Assembly: GCF_018687715.1 (NCBI RefSeq)
Contig: NC_056754.1
Coordinates: 20,703,001-20,767,000, forward strand
Direction of reading: 5' to 3'
Source: Carya illinoinensis
Lineage: Eukaryota > Streptophyta > Magnoliopsida > Fagales > Juglandaceae
DNA length: 64,000 nucleotides
Of the stretch, positions 16,066 to 28,094 are shown in pieces. How positions within the stretch are numbered: the stretch's first letter is position 1; each line of letters begins with the position of its first letter. The position numbers were made by a program, and so were the translations under genes. Under the pieces are notes generated by a model, which was given only the letters and a program-made list of their open reading frames with translations, did not search any database and was not told the origin of the DNA.

Positions 16066-17864
16066 AGCACCACTTGTGTGCGAACAATGTTCATGAAAAA
16101 AGAAAGGGCAAAAAAATGGCACCCATACAATTTATATGCATATGCTAATAAAAACTTGTAAACTGGTAACAACTAAAACCTGGCTCTAATACCAATGTAA
16201 GAAACCACAACGGAAAATACCTAAAACACAACTTACTAATTTGCTCCACAAGTTTATCCAATCTAGCAAATCTCAAGCATCTGTTCTTAGTGGCGAAGTG
16301 TAATACGTAGTGTAAATTAGAGTAATACTCAACAAATTCACAGCCTAAATACTGTTTCCAGAGAGAGAAAAAAAGAGAGATTTTTGTGTTTTAGATGATT
16401 ACCAAGAACCAAATGAGGGGGGGCTATATAAAGTCCACCCACACGGCTAGCCTTCAAGGCCGGCCATCACTCTGTGCCATTTAAATGGCAGTAATGCGTT
16501 ACAAGTGTTACTTTGCTTGTAACGCACAAGAGGGGAGGGGCCTGCCCATGTGGGTCCCCTACATCCAACAGTTACTTTTATTTTAAAGTAGATTTAATGA
16601 CTCACATTAAATTACGTTAGTTTGTGTGATTCTTTTTATGTAAACTCTTTGCGGTTATAACAGTCCTCAATAAGATAGCACTACTTGTGCGTGAACAATG
16701 TTCATAACAAAAAAAAAAAGGACAAAAAATGGCACCCATACAGTTTACATGCATATGCTAATAAAAATTTGTAAACTAAGAACAACTAAAACTTAGCTCT
16801 AATACCAATGTAAGAAACCACAATGGAAAATACCTAAAGCACAGCTTATTAAGTTGCTCTACAAGTTTATCCAGTCTGACAAATCTCAAACGTCTTTTCT
16901 TAGTGTCAAAGTATACTACATAGTGTAAACTAGAGTAATATTCAACAAATTCACAGCCTAAATACTATTTCCAGATAGAAAAAAAAAAAGAGAGAGTTTT
17001 GTGTTTCAAATGATTACCAAGAACTAAATTGGGGGACTATATATAGCCCACCCACACGGCTGGCCTTTAAGGCCAGCTCTGCTATTTAAATGGCAGTAGT
17101 GTGTTACAAGTGTTACTTTGCTTGTAATGCACAAGAGGGGAGGGGTCTACATTCGACATTTACTTTTATTTTAAAGTAGATTTAATGAATCATATTAAAT
17201 TACGTCAGTTTGTGTGATTCCTTTTATGTATTCTCTTTATGGTTATAACATTCCTCAATAAGAGAGCACCACTTGTGCGTGAACAATGTTCATGAAAAAA
17301 AAAAGGACAAAAAAATGGCACCCATACAATTTACATGCATATGCTAATAAAAATTTGTAAATTGGGAACAATTAAAACCTGACTCTAATACCAATGTAAG
17401 AAACCACAATGGAAAATACTTGAAGCACAACTTACTAAGTTACTTCACAAGTTTATCCAGTCTAGCAAATCTCAAGCATCTCTTCTTAGTGGTGAAGTGT
17501 ACTACGTAGTGTAAATTAGAGTAATACTCAACAAATTCACAGCCTAAATATTGTTTCCAGAGAGAACAAAAAGAGAGAGTTTTGTGTTTCAGATGATTAC
17601 CAAGAACCAAATGAGGGGGGGCTATATATAGCCCACCCACACGGCTGGCCTTTAAGGCTACCATCACTTTGCCATTTAAATGGCGTTACAAGTATTACTT
17701 TGCTTGTAATGCACAAGAACGAAAGGGTCAATCCATGTGGGTCCCCTCCATCCAATAGTTACTTTTATTTTAAAGTAGATTTAATGAATCACATTAAATT
17801 ATACTAGTTTGTGTGATTCCTTTTATGTAATCTTTTTGTAGTTATAACAGCCCTTAATAAGAGA
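16066..17864. repeat. Three tandem units spanning leader, LTR and host flank
   Basis: Three head-to-tail units (16066-16676, 16677-17264 and 17265-about 17864; 611, 588 and 600 bp) each contain the leader (starting GCACCACTTGTG or a variant), the primer-binding site, an LTR, then the same right half of the host MITE up to AATAAGAGA. Host flank sequence is thus repeated together with the element's 5' end. This is a tandem duplication across the insertion border, not three insertions. Confidence 0.8.
17758..17850. mobile_element. Right half of the MITE (family B) interrupted by copia
   Basis: Begins with the GTTAC target duplication and continues to TTTTTGTAGTTATAAC, the inverted counterpart of the start at 11645. 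Copies of this same half occur at 16571-16660 and 17159-17250 inside the tandem units. Confidence 0.65.
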
Positions 17865-19700
17865 AATATTGCTAAAAAAAACTTTGAGGTACCTAGATCA
17901 AAATAAATCATAGCATAGGTGTATTTATTCAAAATCCACCAAATATAATTAGAGTTGATTCTTTTAATAAATGGGCTCGAATAGAATTTTGGATTTATTA
18001 TTTTTATAGTATTGTTTTTTATCTTTATAATTAAAATGTTTTGAATTTTAATATGATCGGAGAAAATCGTGTTACTAACATGATTTGAATATTTATGAAC
18101 ATAATTCTTCATGTTAAAGTTCATCTATAAATAAATATAAGAAATTCATACTTCATGCAATTTTATTTTCCAGCATAATTAAATTAAAATAAATAACAAA
18201 TGCATGTCTTCAGCTATACAATCCAAGTCTTCGTACAATCTCCTTACCAAATTGTCAACCTTTCAAAATAAATTAGCAACACAACACATTTTAGGTTGAA
18301 ATGCAAATGCGGCCATGAATGGTCGAAATTTGCCAAAATACCTAGGCAATCTGAAACATCCTGAAATTAGAGTGAAATGGAACTAGTGGTAGCGAAAAAT
18401 TTTATATACCATACTCACATCTCACTTTCATCGCATTATAATACGAGGTATTATTGTCCATTAATCTTTATATTTATACTTTAAAAAAAATAAAGGATTA
18501 TATAATAATAATAAAAGTCTCACATTCTATGTAATGAAAAGAGAGTGTGGTATATAGTATTAAGTGGTAAAATGCACCTATCATTGTACAATTACGGAAA
18601 ATTCTAGTCATTCCAATGATTTTTAAACATGGGTAGGAGTGCACACTCATAAGGTTGATAAACCACATATATCAAGAAAAATAAATAAATAAATAAACAA
18701 AATTAAAAAAAAAAAAAGGTGGTAATTTGGAGATGTAAAGCATAATTTTCTAGAAATTGAAATCGATTTTTTATGTGAATATGAGCCTCGACCCTCCCTT
18801 ACAATTGTTGTTATTAATTTGGCCTGCAAAATAACACCCTTGCACAAGACACTCCAAAGCCTTTTGTTTAACGATCCTACTATAGCCACGGACTAAAGCC
18901 ATAGATGTGGCCACCGAATATGTTATTTATTTATTTTTTCTTTTGCTTTTGTTCATATGTTTATTTTATATCTTTAAACATTTTTTAAAAAAAATTCACA
19001 ATATCATTTAAAAATAATTCCTTAATTACTAAGTAAAATAATAAAAAGAAAAAAAAATAAAGAATCGGTGGCCACTATCGGTAGCTTTTGTATGTGGGAC
19101 TAGCATTATCCTTTGTTTAAAGGAATGGGGAGATCCTCGTCATCAATATTATTGCTTATATGCTAATATTTCTGAAAGGATTGATGAAGATTTGCATAAG
19201 GATACCCTGTATGTATATTTAGAGATCCGTTTATCATAATATGGATGATTTCTAGCCATAATACTTTGGGATCAAGAGATTCAGAACACACATGGCACAA
19301 ATTCATTGAGATTGAGAAAATTACTGATTATATTGTTTTCATCTACTAAAAGACAGTTATCTTTCTTAGGTAGTAGCAATAAGAGTGAACAGAAAAGTAA
19401 AGAACAGAAAAGAAATTATTATGCAGGTTTTTGCATTAAACTTAAAGAGGACCCAATTCCGTTTATATGCTTTCAACAAACAAAGACAAGGACAAAGACA
19501 CAGACACACAAACAGAAACAGAAACAGACTAGCATTTTTAATGCTGTTATTACTAATTCTGCAGATGTACTTCAATTGCCTATGGCAACAGAATACATCC
19601 CAGAACAACATAGAAAACGATTACAACAAGGAAACTGAAGGTACGACACTGGGACCTGCATGAGAATTGAGTCCTCTACTTTGGTATATATTTATTTGCT
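17865..19700. other. Intergenic region between copia element and response regulator
   Basis: AT-rich, no recognised gene. It holds one family C MITE (18907-19075). The stretch 19300-19660, rich in CAGAAACAGAAACAG-type repeats, lies just beyond the 3' end of the response regulator. Frames of 80-110 codons here run through simple sequence and are probably spurious. Confidence 0.5.
18907..19075. mobile_element. AT-rich MITE-like element, family C copy 3
   Basis: Clear terminal inverted repeat: GTGGCCACCGA at 18907-18917 and TCGGTGGCCAC at 19065-19075. The interior is the reverse complement of the 2109-2294 copy (ATTCACAATATCATTTAAAA). No open frame. Confidence 0.6.
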
Positions 19701-20503
19701 TCATATCTGGTTGTCGACCTCCCTTATGATTGGGACGAACCAATCTGGATCAAGTGGCTTTTCATAGAACTCGTCAATTCCAGCTGCAAAAAAATCTTGC
19801 TCATCTTTTTCAGTAATTATTGCAGTAAGACCTATAATCTTGCTGCGGACACCCATGGCACGAATCTGCCTCACGGCCTTGACATATAATATGGAAGAGT
19901 AAGTTAGGCTAAAGTCCAATAAATAGAAAGTTTAAATGTGCATGAAGTAACATGAAAAGTGTAAGGAATTACTTCTAACAAGTTAATAATGAAAGAAAAA
20001 TTATATTTGCCGACTAATCTACACCCTTTATATCGCTGACATGACAGGATTTAATTTGCAAGATAATTTCGTTCTAAACGTCTTGCAAATCAAATCTTGT
20101 CATGTTAGCAATGTGGAAGTTGGATCCTCCACACTGGAATACTTGTAATAAAAAATCAGCAGATGCAGTTTGGTCTTTGTATTACTGTGATGAAATTGAA
20201 GAAGGTTATTTATACCTCTGGCCCACTCATAGTAGGCAGATATATGTCAATGAAAATAAGATTGAAGGTTGATCCAGAAGCAACGAGCTCTACTGCAGCC
20301 TCCCCTGTCTCCACAGCTACCGTTTCCACACCATAGGCACGTAGGTTTTCCCTCTCCAGTACTCGGCATAATTCTACATTGTCCACCACAAGTGCTGTCA
20401 GATTGTTCTTCCAGGTTGCCTTGACAAACCTGTTGCTGCGCTTATTATTTCCCTCAGATAAACCTCCATTCCCCAGATAAACTGACTCAATTGTTGGTGC
20501 CAT
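19701..20503 (-). CDS. Two-component response regulator, receiver domain only (type-C-like)
   Basis: Phosphoacceptor protein of the His-Asp phosphorelay, probably cytokinin-related as for Arabidopsis ARR22/ARR24 (family knowledge). Two exons, 20503-20216 and 19877-19701, 465 nt, 154 residues. An in-frame TAA at 20507-20509 just above the ATG supports this start. The receiver domain fills residues 35-154: phosphoacceptor Asp86 in LIFIDIYLP, Thr114 in GLTA, Lys136 in YEKPL. There is no DNA-binding or output domain, and the protein ends shortly after the fold, as in type-C regulators. Oddity: the usual acidic pair reads Asp41-Asn42 (VVDN) rather than Asp-Asp, which may weaken magnesium binding. 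The N-terminal 34 residues are Ser/Asn-rich and unassigned. Codon and splice structure look intact. Confidence 0.88.
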
Positions 20504-22967
20504 TCCTTAGATGCAATGAACAACTTCTGCACAATGAGGTGGGGAAAATGGGTGAGCTCTAAATTAGACAAAGGGGACTCCAAGCAATTACTTATATAAT
20601 TAAGTAAATTCAAAAGATATATTATCCAAGAAACTTAAGAAAGTACTTGCAAAATTGAAAATATCACAATCTGCTCCTACACCTTTATTTCTTCCTCAAC
20701 AAACTGAAAATATTCATTTTACAGAAAAGTGCTTGCAAAACATTCATAGGCAAATACAATTATAGTTATAAAACTTGCAGCTAATTAGTAGATTATGCCG
20801 AAGCCTTTTGGGGCATGTCTTTCTTCTATTGATTTTATGGGAATATGCCAACCCCCAAAACTCACCCCTGTGTATTGGATTTCAAATCTACCAATATTCT
20901 TTCCATCTGCAAGTCGTGCCTAGCCCATATCCTAACACTTAACTTCATAGAAACTATTCAAGTTGTCCTAACTGGAGAGAAAAAATATCGTCAAGAACTT
21001 CTTGAAATAAAGGTATGAAAACAACTTTATGCCTGCATTTCAATGCTGTGAGGATACAACACTAAGCATTCGTAACTAAAAAGAGAGAACAAAATAAGTA
21101 ACCAAGAGCTACACTATTAAGGCTTTAGAAGGGAAATGCTAGGTACTACGAGGACTTACCACCAAACTTCTTAAAACTCGATGCTGATGACAATGCAAGT
21201 GCCTGTTAATCAGCTTATATAGATAAATCAGGGCTAACTTTTTCTGTGGCCTACCTTATCTGGGGGGCAAAATATGTGCAGACATTGAAAGCAAAGAGCA
21301 GAAACCCGAGATACGCGGTAAAGTAGCCATAAAAAAGGATTTGATGTAATCCAATAGCCAGATTTCTTCTCTTACAAGGTAGCATTTGAGATTTTATCGC
21401 ATCTGTCCATTTTAATTACATGACAACAAAAATAATTATGATCGGCACGTGACGAGCATGCTAATTTTTTGCAGTTACCATTTTTTATGTGTACCCCACA
21501 CAGCACCTCCTTTGAAAATTTCAGTTTGTAAATATTTTCTATTCCGGATCAATTTGTTGATCAACTAGCAACAATAATCATCATAATACACATAATCAAA
21601 AGTAGGTATGTAATACTACTTATTTTAACCTAATTAGTAGTTAAGAAATTGAAAATGAAACTCATGTCTCTTGGATCTCATTCCATATATTTGAGGGATC
21701 AACTGAAAGGTAAGATGTATATCCTATTTTAGAATGACATAATGTATTCACATCTCCAGTACATAAAGGTCTAGTGTTTACATATTCACATAGCTAGCAA
21801 CTTGATTGATGAAAGATTAAGAATTTCCAAGCTACCTTACATTCATTGGTGATACAAAGCACGCATCTGGTTTATTGCTTAAGGTCAAAACAAATTTCAA
21901 TGAAATTCCCTTCCCACCAAATTATCTTCAAACTATCATGTAAGTTTCATGCCATAAATCTAACCTATTTGAGAACATTTCAGAAAACTAGCAAAACTTT
22001 ACAGTTTAGGTTTTCGGGTGCTTACATATTTAATACAGTCTCTAGTCCTAAGCTATTCTCCAATTTCACAATGAACACAAGTCAGTATATCATGACTTTG
22101 AAAACTGATTAAAAGGAATATCTAGCTAGACTGCTTAATATGGTAAGCTTAAGGCAACTGTATAAAATTATCCTGCCTCATTTTTAGAACTTTTAGTTAT
22201 GAGAAGATATAGCAAGAAATGTTGATCATAAAAAGGAGACAAAGTGATGAGACTCTTATTATACAGGAACTGAAAAGCAAATCTAATTTTTACAAATTAA
22301 ATTTTGAAATAAGAAATTAAAGAAAAAGAATGAAGAAGATGGCATTCAAGTGGAAACAGAGATGTGTATCACAAAATCTAGTTAGCAAACAAGCAAAAGA
22401 AAATGCAATATGAGATTCAAATTTGGGTTAATTAAGGTTGCTTTCATTAAAAACACCCTCCAACCAGTTTTCACCCCCACGATACCCTCCGAAAAAAGAG
22501 GATAACGAAAATGCAACTTATAGAAAAAGATAAAGTATGCCATTTAGTAAAATTACATACCAAAATTATAATTAGATTAGTAACATTCTTTTTCCTTTGT
22601 AAACCAATCGGAGGAGTAACAAGTTAATTTTTTTTCTCCCAAAAACTTCACAAGAAAAAAAAAATTACTTTCAACTAACAGTTTCTCAAATTATTATCTA
22701 AAAGACTGAAATTATGAAACTGCCAGTTTCATTGTCAAATATCCCCATCTACGTAGTATCAAAATTAATGCACACAACTCAATATGTTGTGCTGACATCA
22801 CTTAAATTTTTTCAATACCATCTCTTGTTGCGGGGAAAGCTTTGGCCGTTACATTGAAATCCAAAAACTAAAGCTTTGCAAGAAAACTTGTGTAAATAAT
22901 TATCAACAAAAAGCATAAAAGGAAACTACAATTACTTTGGGAAAGTAGGCATACCTTATCTGTCCAA
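20504..22967. other. Upstream and intergenic region of the response regulator
   Basis: No gene recognised. An intron acceptor-like CAG at about 20528-20530 (minus) hints that a 5' UTR intron of the response regulator may lie here. The rest is AT-rich and unique-looking. The 88-codon plus-strand frame at 21846-22112 has no recognisable feature. Confidence 0.45.
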
Positions 22968-23228
22968 GTTGAAGAGTCCCAATAGGGGTCTTGGCAGTTG
23001 AGAGATAGGGGAATAAGAAGCTTTGAGGCCATTTGCTCCAAGATTCGCCACTGCATCAGCTAAGCCATTTCCCTCCCTATAAACATGATGATGAATGGGA
23101 AAAAGAGATATGAAAGCAAAGTTGTAAAATATCATCCCACAAAGTATAATATCTCCAAGGTGGCGGAGATTTGTTGGTAATCCGGTTTACGACCATCATT
23201 GAATCCAATTCCACATATAGGCCCTGAA
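22968..23228 (-). pseudogene. RNase H-like (RVT_3) fragment of a LINE
   Basis: Minus strand, two frames. The first reads VELDSMMVVNRI and SPPPWRYYTLWDDI. After a frameshift it continues YREGNGLADAVANLGANGLK. This is the typical C-terminal RNase H tail of plant LINE polyproteins (the REGNxLADxLANLGA signature is family knowledge). No reverse transcriptase is adjacent, so it is an isolated, broken fragment. Confidence 0.7.
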
Positions 23229-24868
23229 TATTGAGTTGAACTTGTGATTAAAATGCATAGAATTTACTGCCCTATAAAGATTCCTAAAAAATAAACTTAA
23301 AACTGTAGAAATCAATGGCGTGAATTTAGTTTCACTTCACATGATATGAAATTTGTTGTTCCTTCATTATTGAGATAACTGCAGTCTACACATTATCAAA
23401 TCAAATTGCCGCTTCATGGATAATTTGAACTTAAATTTGCTCAACCGGTATCCTAATTTGAAAGTATCTTTAAAATAAACACTTTCCAAGCTCCAAAGCC
23501 ACTCTTTTTTAACATGCTAGCAGCCCGTGTCGCATAATTGATCCACAAACCATTTTCAGGATAATTCTCTTCAACTAAAAACACAATTAAGCCCCCCTTT
23601 CAATATTGGCTCTGCAAACTAAGTCGATATCTATACACCCCAAAACTTGTCCAGACAGAGGATTACCGATATAGATAGAGGATATACGTTTGCAAGTTTT
23701 TTGGAGACTTGCTCTGTATAAGGGCAGCAAACAGGCAGAGATAAGAGGGTGTTAATGACGTGATCCGCACTCCTGCTCACGACATTCACGGACTTGTACC
23801 AGAGAAACCAAGTGAAGGCTCGAGGTATTATGGGGTACCTCCGATGCCCAGGTCAGGAGAATGTACGTACTACGTATGCCGCTTATCTCAAGAAGGAGGA
23901 TGATTTTGAAGTTGCCTCGGAAGCGTGCATCCCTTCCATGTATATAGAGCGAGTATACAAATTTACAGGTGTGTAACCGGTCAATTTTGATTTGGTTTTA
24001 GATATTTTTTAGATTTTTTTTTTTGAAGAAACTTTCGATTTTTTCGGTTGATGTACTAATATCATCATTTTATATTATATTAATATTATGTTATAAAATT
24101 TAAATTTAAATGTTATATCAAAATCCAAATGTTAATTTAAAAATTATAAGATTAATTTATGTTATATCATAATCAAATATTATATTAAAAATTATGTGAT
24201 TAAATTTATGTTGTATCAAATGTTATATTAGTTTTATGTTAAAATATTAATAGACATGAATAATAAAATTTTAAATTTCCATATTATATTAATTAGTAAT
24301 TAGCATATAATTTATATAAAATCATATAAAAATATTTTATATATAATATAAAAATTGAAAAATAATATATATGTACCAGTTTGTTCAGTTTGAACCGGCA
24401 TTCTAAAAATAAAAACAGGACCAAAATTGAACCGGTATTGCTAAATAGGGACCAAGGTCCGGTTCACCGATTTCTTGATTTTTTTTTTTTTTTTTTAACA
24501 GTCTTAGTGAGTATTAAAGTGATAGGGCTTATCTATTATCAACGGATTGTCATTCCAATCCTTACAAGCTTGCAGAGTGTTAGGCGAGGTTATTATCTTT
24601 AGTGAGTAATTAGGACCTTCGTCTTGTTGAATCGTTGATAATGGTTTATAAACTTTATTGTCTGGTTATTGCAACGGTCAGTTCAAGGTTCTGTCATCCC
24701 GCGTTTGCTAGTTACAACCAGGGCTTCTCGCTATATGGGCCGGTGATTCTAGGCCCTTGGGTCATTAAAGCATGGGGGTTTGGCCCATATTTGTTAGGGT
24801 GATATTTGTCCCTCCATAGGGATCGGGGTTAGAATGCAGTTCCACAAAGTAAAAGGTTAGCTCTCAGA
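23229..24868. other. Intergenic region, nothing recognised
   Basis: AT-rich with a strongly A/T stretch at 24050-24370. A 60-codon frame at 23794-23976 has no recognisable motif. No RNA gene or element was identified. Confidence 0.45.
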
Positions 24869-26313
24869 TGTAAGAAAGCAACGAATGACAAGAAAAGTAC
24901 ACTTCTTATTGATATTTTGAAGGTGTTTATATACACAGATTCTTAAGTAATTACAACAATTGAGTATGCTATATATTCTGCACAGTTAATCAATCAAACT
25001 ATAAAAGGAAACAAAGAATTAAATACAATCATGCCATGTAATGGTATAATCCTTGACAGCAAGCTGTGAGGATCTTGAAGATTAAATATGGCATGAATAA
25101 GGCCAATCTGAAGATATGCTCTAACTTGAATCAAGATCTTGAGAATTTATAACATTAACAGCCCCCTCAAGGTAATGGGGTGAGGTTTGAACCATTAGCT
25201 TGCTACCTAGGAAGATAAATCTGGCAGTAGTTAAATCTTTGGTGAAAACATCCAAACTTGAGCTGAAGTGGGAATGTGTTTAATCTGAATATCTCAATTG
25301 ATTACTTTTCCTCGAGTGAAATGGACTATGTGTTTGGTGCTGCGATGAGACTCAAGCAGTGCTTCAAAGTTCAATAACTCAGATAGAACTGCTGCAAAGG
25401 TCATGGGGTCTCTCAGGTGGTAAAGGAAAAACTCGTTACAAAGGGAGTATAAGCTGGATGGAGACCACTAACAATATAGGAGATGAGATCATCATCTTCA
25501 AGGGATTTACCCACTACAGCAAGTTGGTCAAAATATTGCTTAGCCAACTGAAGATATGCAGTACATGATTTTGACTCTTGGCGGAGAGTTTGGAGTTCCC
25601 TTTTGATCTAGGCTATGCAAGACCTTTAATGTGAGGCAAATCTAGTAGCAAGTGAGGTCCACACTTGTTTGAAAATGTTGAGACCATAGACAGTAAAAAC
25701 TTAGAAAGGAAACCTTTAGTGAGGGTGGCATTGATCCAACTTAGTATAAATTGATCCTTTTGGGTCCATAGGACAAAGGTTGGATTGAGTTGGAGGGTGG
25801 GATTATCTACGGAAGTAGGGAGATATTGTGGCGGGCAGGATTTTATGCCTTCTACGATGCCAAGGAGGTTGTAGGTGCACAAGACAAGCAAAAATTGGAA
25901 AAACCAAAGGAGGTAGTTTGAGGTATCAAGTTTAATGGAGATCAACTATATGATGTTGGGGATAATAAATGAAGAGATTAGGGAAGAAATTTCAGACATT
26001 TGGATCGAAAATGGTGTAGACCGTGTGGCTCTAGATACCATGTAATTAGAAAGCAAAGAATGATAAGAAAAGCACACCTCTAGATACATAGATTCTTAAG
26101 TAATTACAACAATTGAGTATGTCATATATTCTGTACAAGTAATCAATCAGACTATAAAAGGAAATAAAGAATTAAATACAATCTTGCTATATAATGGTGG
26201 AATCCTTGACAACAAGTTGTGAGGATCTTGAAGATTGAATATGGCATGAATTGGGTCAGTATGGAGATATGCTTTGATTTGAATTATGATCTTGAAAATT
26301 TATAACATTAACA
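24869..26313 (-). mobile_element. Internally deleted Ty1/copia element (LTR-gag-RNase H tail-LTR)
   Basis: LTRs at 24869-25160 and 26041-26313 share most of their sequence and end TG...TTAACA. The primer-binding site TGGTATCTAGAGCC (minus, 26027-26040) touches the right LTR and a purine tract (minus, CCTTGAGGGGGC) touches the left LTR, so the element reads on the minus strand. The internal 880 bp code first for a copia Gag N terminus (25945-25370, with KLDTSNYLLW and QLAKQYFDQLAV), then jump to the last part of RNase H (about 25355-25165, with HIVHFTRGK). Protease, integrase and RT are absent. Both parts contain stops. Flanks TCAGA/TCAAA are a one-mismatch target duplication. Confidence 0.85.
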
Positions 26314-26464
26314 TCAAAGAGGTATTGTGCTTGGGATCCTCCTTCTATTATAAGTAGGTGCCTTTGGTTGAGAAGATGCAAATCAAGAATGGAGGGTTTA
26401 AAAGAGGACAAAGGGAACAATTTGCTTCAAGGTAAGGATGTTTTCGGCAAGAAGTGCTATAATT

Positions 26465-26627
26465 ATAATAAGATTTTACAAGAATAAATCCATAAAGTGA
26501 CATAATTTCATATGATACACTAAATCTACTTTACAATAAAAGTAAATTTGCAGTATAACGTACAACATCAAGTCATGTCAGTTTGTAAATTTACTTTTGT
26601 TAAATTTCTTTATGGTTAAAGCATTTA
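26465..26627. mobile_element. Family B MITE copy
   Basis: It has inverted ends of the TTTAACCATAAAGAAATTT type, best kept on the right side (TTAAATTTCTTTATGGTTAAA), and the inner block CATGTCAGTTTGTAAATTTACTTTTG shared with 46675-46858. Non-coding. Confidence 0.55.
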
Positions 26628-26821
26628 TATTATTTATAAGATGGATAAAATCAATTTTGTTAACTCATGTGGACTTGTATGTTAACGTGTGGACGCCGAG
26701 TATTAAAATAAGTGTTGTGTTGAATGCCCTGGGTGGTGGGACTTGGGAATGTTAATGTGTAGTTTTTAACCTTTTTTGTCTAGCTTTCTCACACTATTAT
26801 GAAATAGGAGCGCTACATCCA

Positions 26822-26990
26822 CAAAAGAATTACACAAAAGTATCTCATAAATTGGCATGACTTCATCTGATCTATTAGATATACTTTATAATAAAATTAA
26901 CATTACAATCTAACGAATTACAATAAACCACATCAGTTTGTGGGGTTGTTTTTATGTAATTTTTTTTATAGTTAAAAGTATTTCCCTTAT
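26822..26990. mobile_element. Family B MITE copy
   Basis: It shares the inner blocks CATAAATTGGCATGACTTCATCTGAT and CACATCAGTTTGTG and the right end TTTTTTTATAGTTAAAAGTA with the other copies. Non-coding. Confidence 0.55.
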
Positions 26991-27563
26991 GGAAAGGGAG
27001 CTGACTCAAGGACACAGGCTACAGCCCTTTTGGATGGAATGAAGTTGTGCACACAACAACATTTTGGTAGACATTTGAGGTTGAATCCCATTCAAAGGAA
27101 GTAAGATTTATGGGACCAAGTTATTTTGCCTAGTCATACATTCTTTCATTTAGAACGCTTTATTGGGTATAAGTTCCAATGGGCTGAATTACTGTGTCCT
27201 CTTGGAAGTAGATGGAGTTAAAACTTAAAATTCCCCGTATGGATTGCAAATAATTTCGACATTGTATAGGAACGCGAGCTTGCTAGACTATTTTCACACC
27301 CTGGTTTGGGGATTTAGTGATTTTTTTGTATTCCCCAATGTAACTTACCACGGTTTTCCTTAATAATCGAGTATTTATTTATTAATAAAATTACAGAGTA
27401 GCGTCCTCAACTTCCAAAAAAAAAAAAAAAATCTATTTATCATCAATTGCTGCCTGGCAATGGCATGTCCTTCTACATTGTTTCATGTCATCAAAGTACA
27501 CTTCCACCGCCGACCTCTCACACTCGACTATTTATTGCCATGGCGTAAAATAATGTTTGCCTC
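26991..27563. other. Possible 3' end of a retro-inserted sequence
   Basis: A stretch ending CTTCCAAAAAAAAAAAAAAA at about 27413-27432, preceded by TTTATTTATTAATAAAATTAC, resembles the polyadenylated 3' end of a plant LINE. No reverse-transcriptase motif was found upstream on the same strand, so this is only suggestive. Confidence 0.3.
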
Positions 27564-28094
27564 TCATCTGGGTAGTTGTTTAGCGGCCATAACTAACTGA
27601 AATGAGACCAATTTGGAAGCGGTGGGCAAATTAATTTGGGGCGGTGAAAACTGGAGTGATTCCCAACTCCAAGACTCGAGTGATGAATTATTGAATTGGG
27701 TCGAAAATGGAACACTCCAACTCGAGAATCTTGCTTTCCCCATATATGTGTGATGCTCTAACCAGAAATAGAAAAGGCCAAGGAAAATATTACCACATCT
27801 GTCATGTGCTGAAATCCAAAATTCCAGCAAATCCACTAACGTACCAATCTCACAACTATTTAATGATTTTACAACGCAAAATTTGCTAATCAGTGATTTT
27901 TTTCGCCTCTTTACAACATGAATACTGTAATTTTCAGTTAATCCAACCAAAAACAAAAAATAAATAATACAATAGTGGCATTTTCTTTGATTACCTAGCG
28001 TCTGGGTTGAGCGAGCATGTACAAGCGCACCATCAAGAATACAAAATGTAAGCATTGAGTAGGATTTTCTTTTTCCCCAAAAACCTTCTTCCAT
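27564..28094 (-). other. Unrecognised 176-codon open frame downstream of CLASP
   Basis: The longest open frame outside known genes and elements (176 codons). It is rich in Cys, Trp and Ser, with hydrophobic stretches (CIIYFLFLVGL). No known domain was recognised. It lies downstream of and in the same direction as CLASP and could be a chance frame, a lineage-specific gene or part of a long 3' transcript. No splice or codon-use argument supports a function. Confidence 0.2.

Larger units (their letters stand above)
11735..17757 (-). mobile_element. Ty1/copia retrotransposon, minus strand, with multiplied 5' LTR
   Basis: Composite bounded by the GTTAC target duplication (11730-11734 and 17758-17762). 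The 3' LTR is 11735-12090. LTR copies at the 5' side are 16196-16570, 16809-17158 and 17395-17757. Each of the last three has a primer-binding site on its left (minus strand TTGGTATTAGAGC, 16183-16195 for the first), matching initiator tRNA-Met. The canonical ends TG...CA are mutated to TA at both outer borders. The pol region on the minus strand is decayed. Gag is not visible between the leader and the pre-integrase domain. Confidence 0.85.

Noticed and set aside
16571..17250. Three independent insertions of the same LTR
   Set aside because: The host MITE half is repeated with each LTR, which independent insertions cannot produce.
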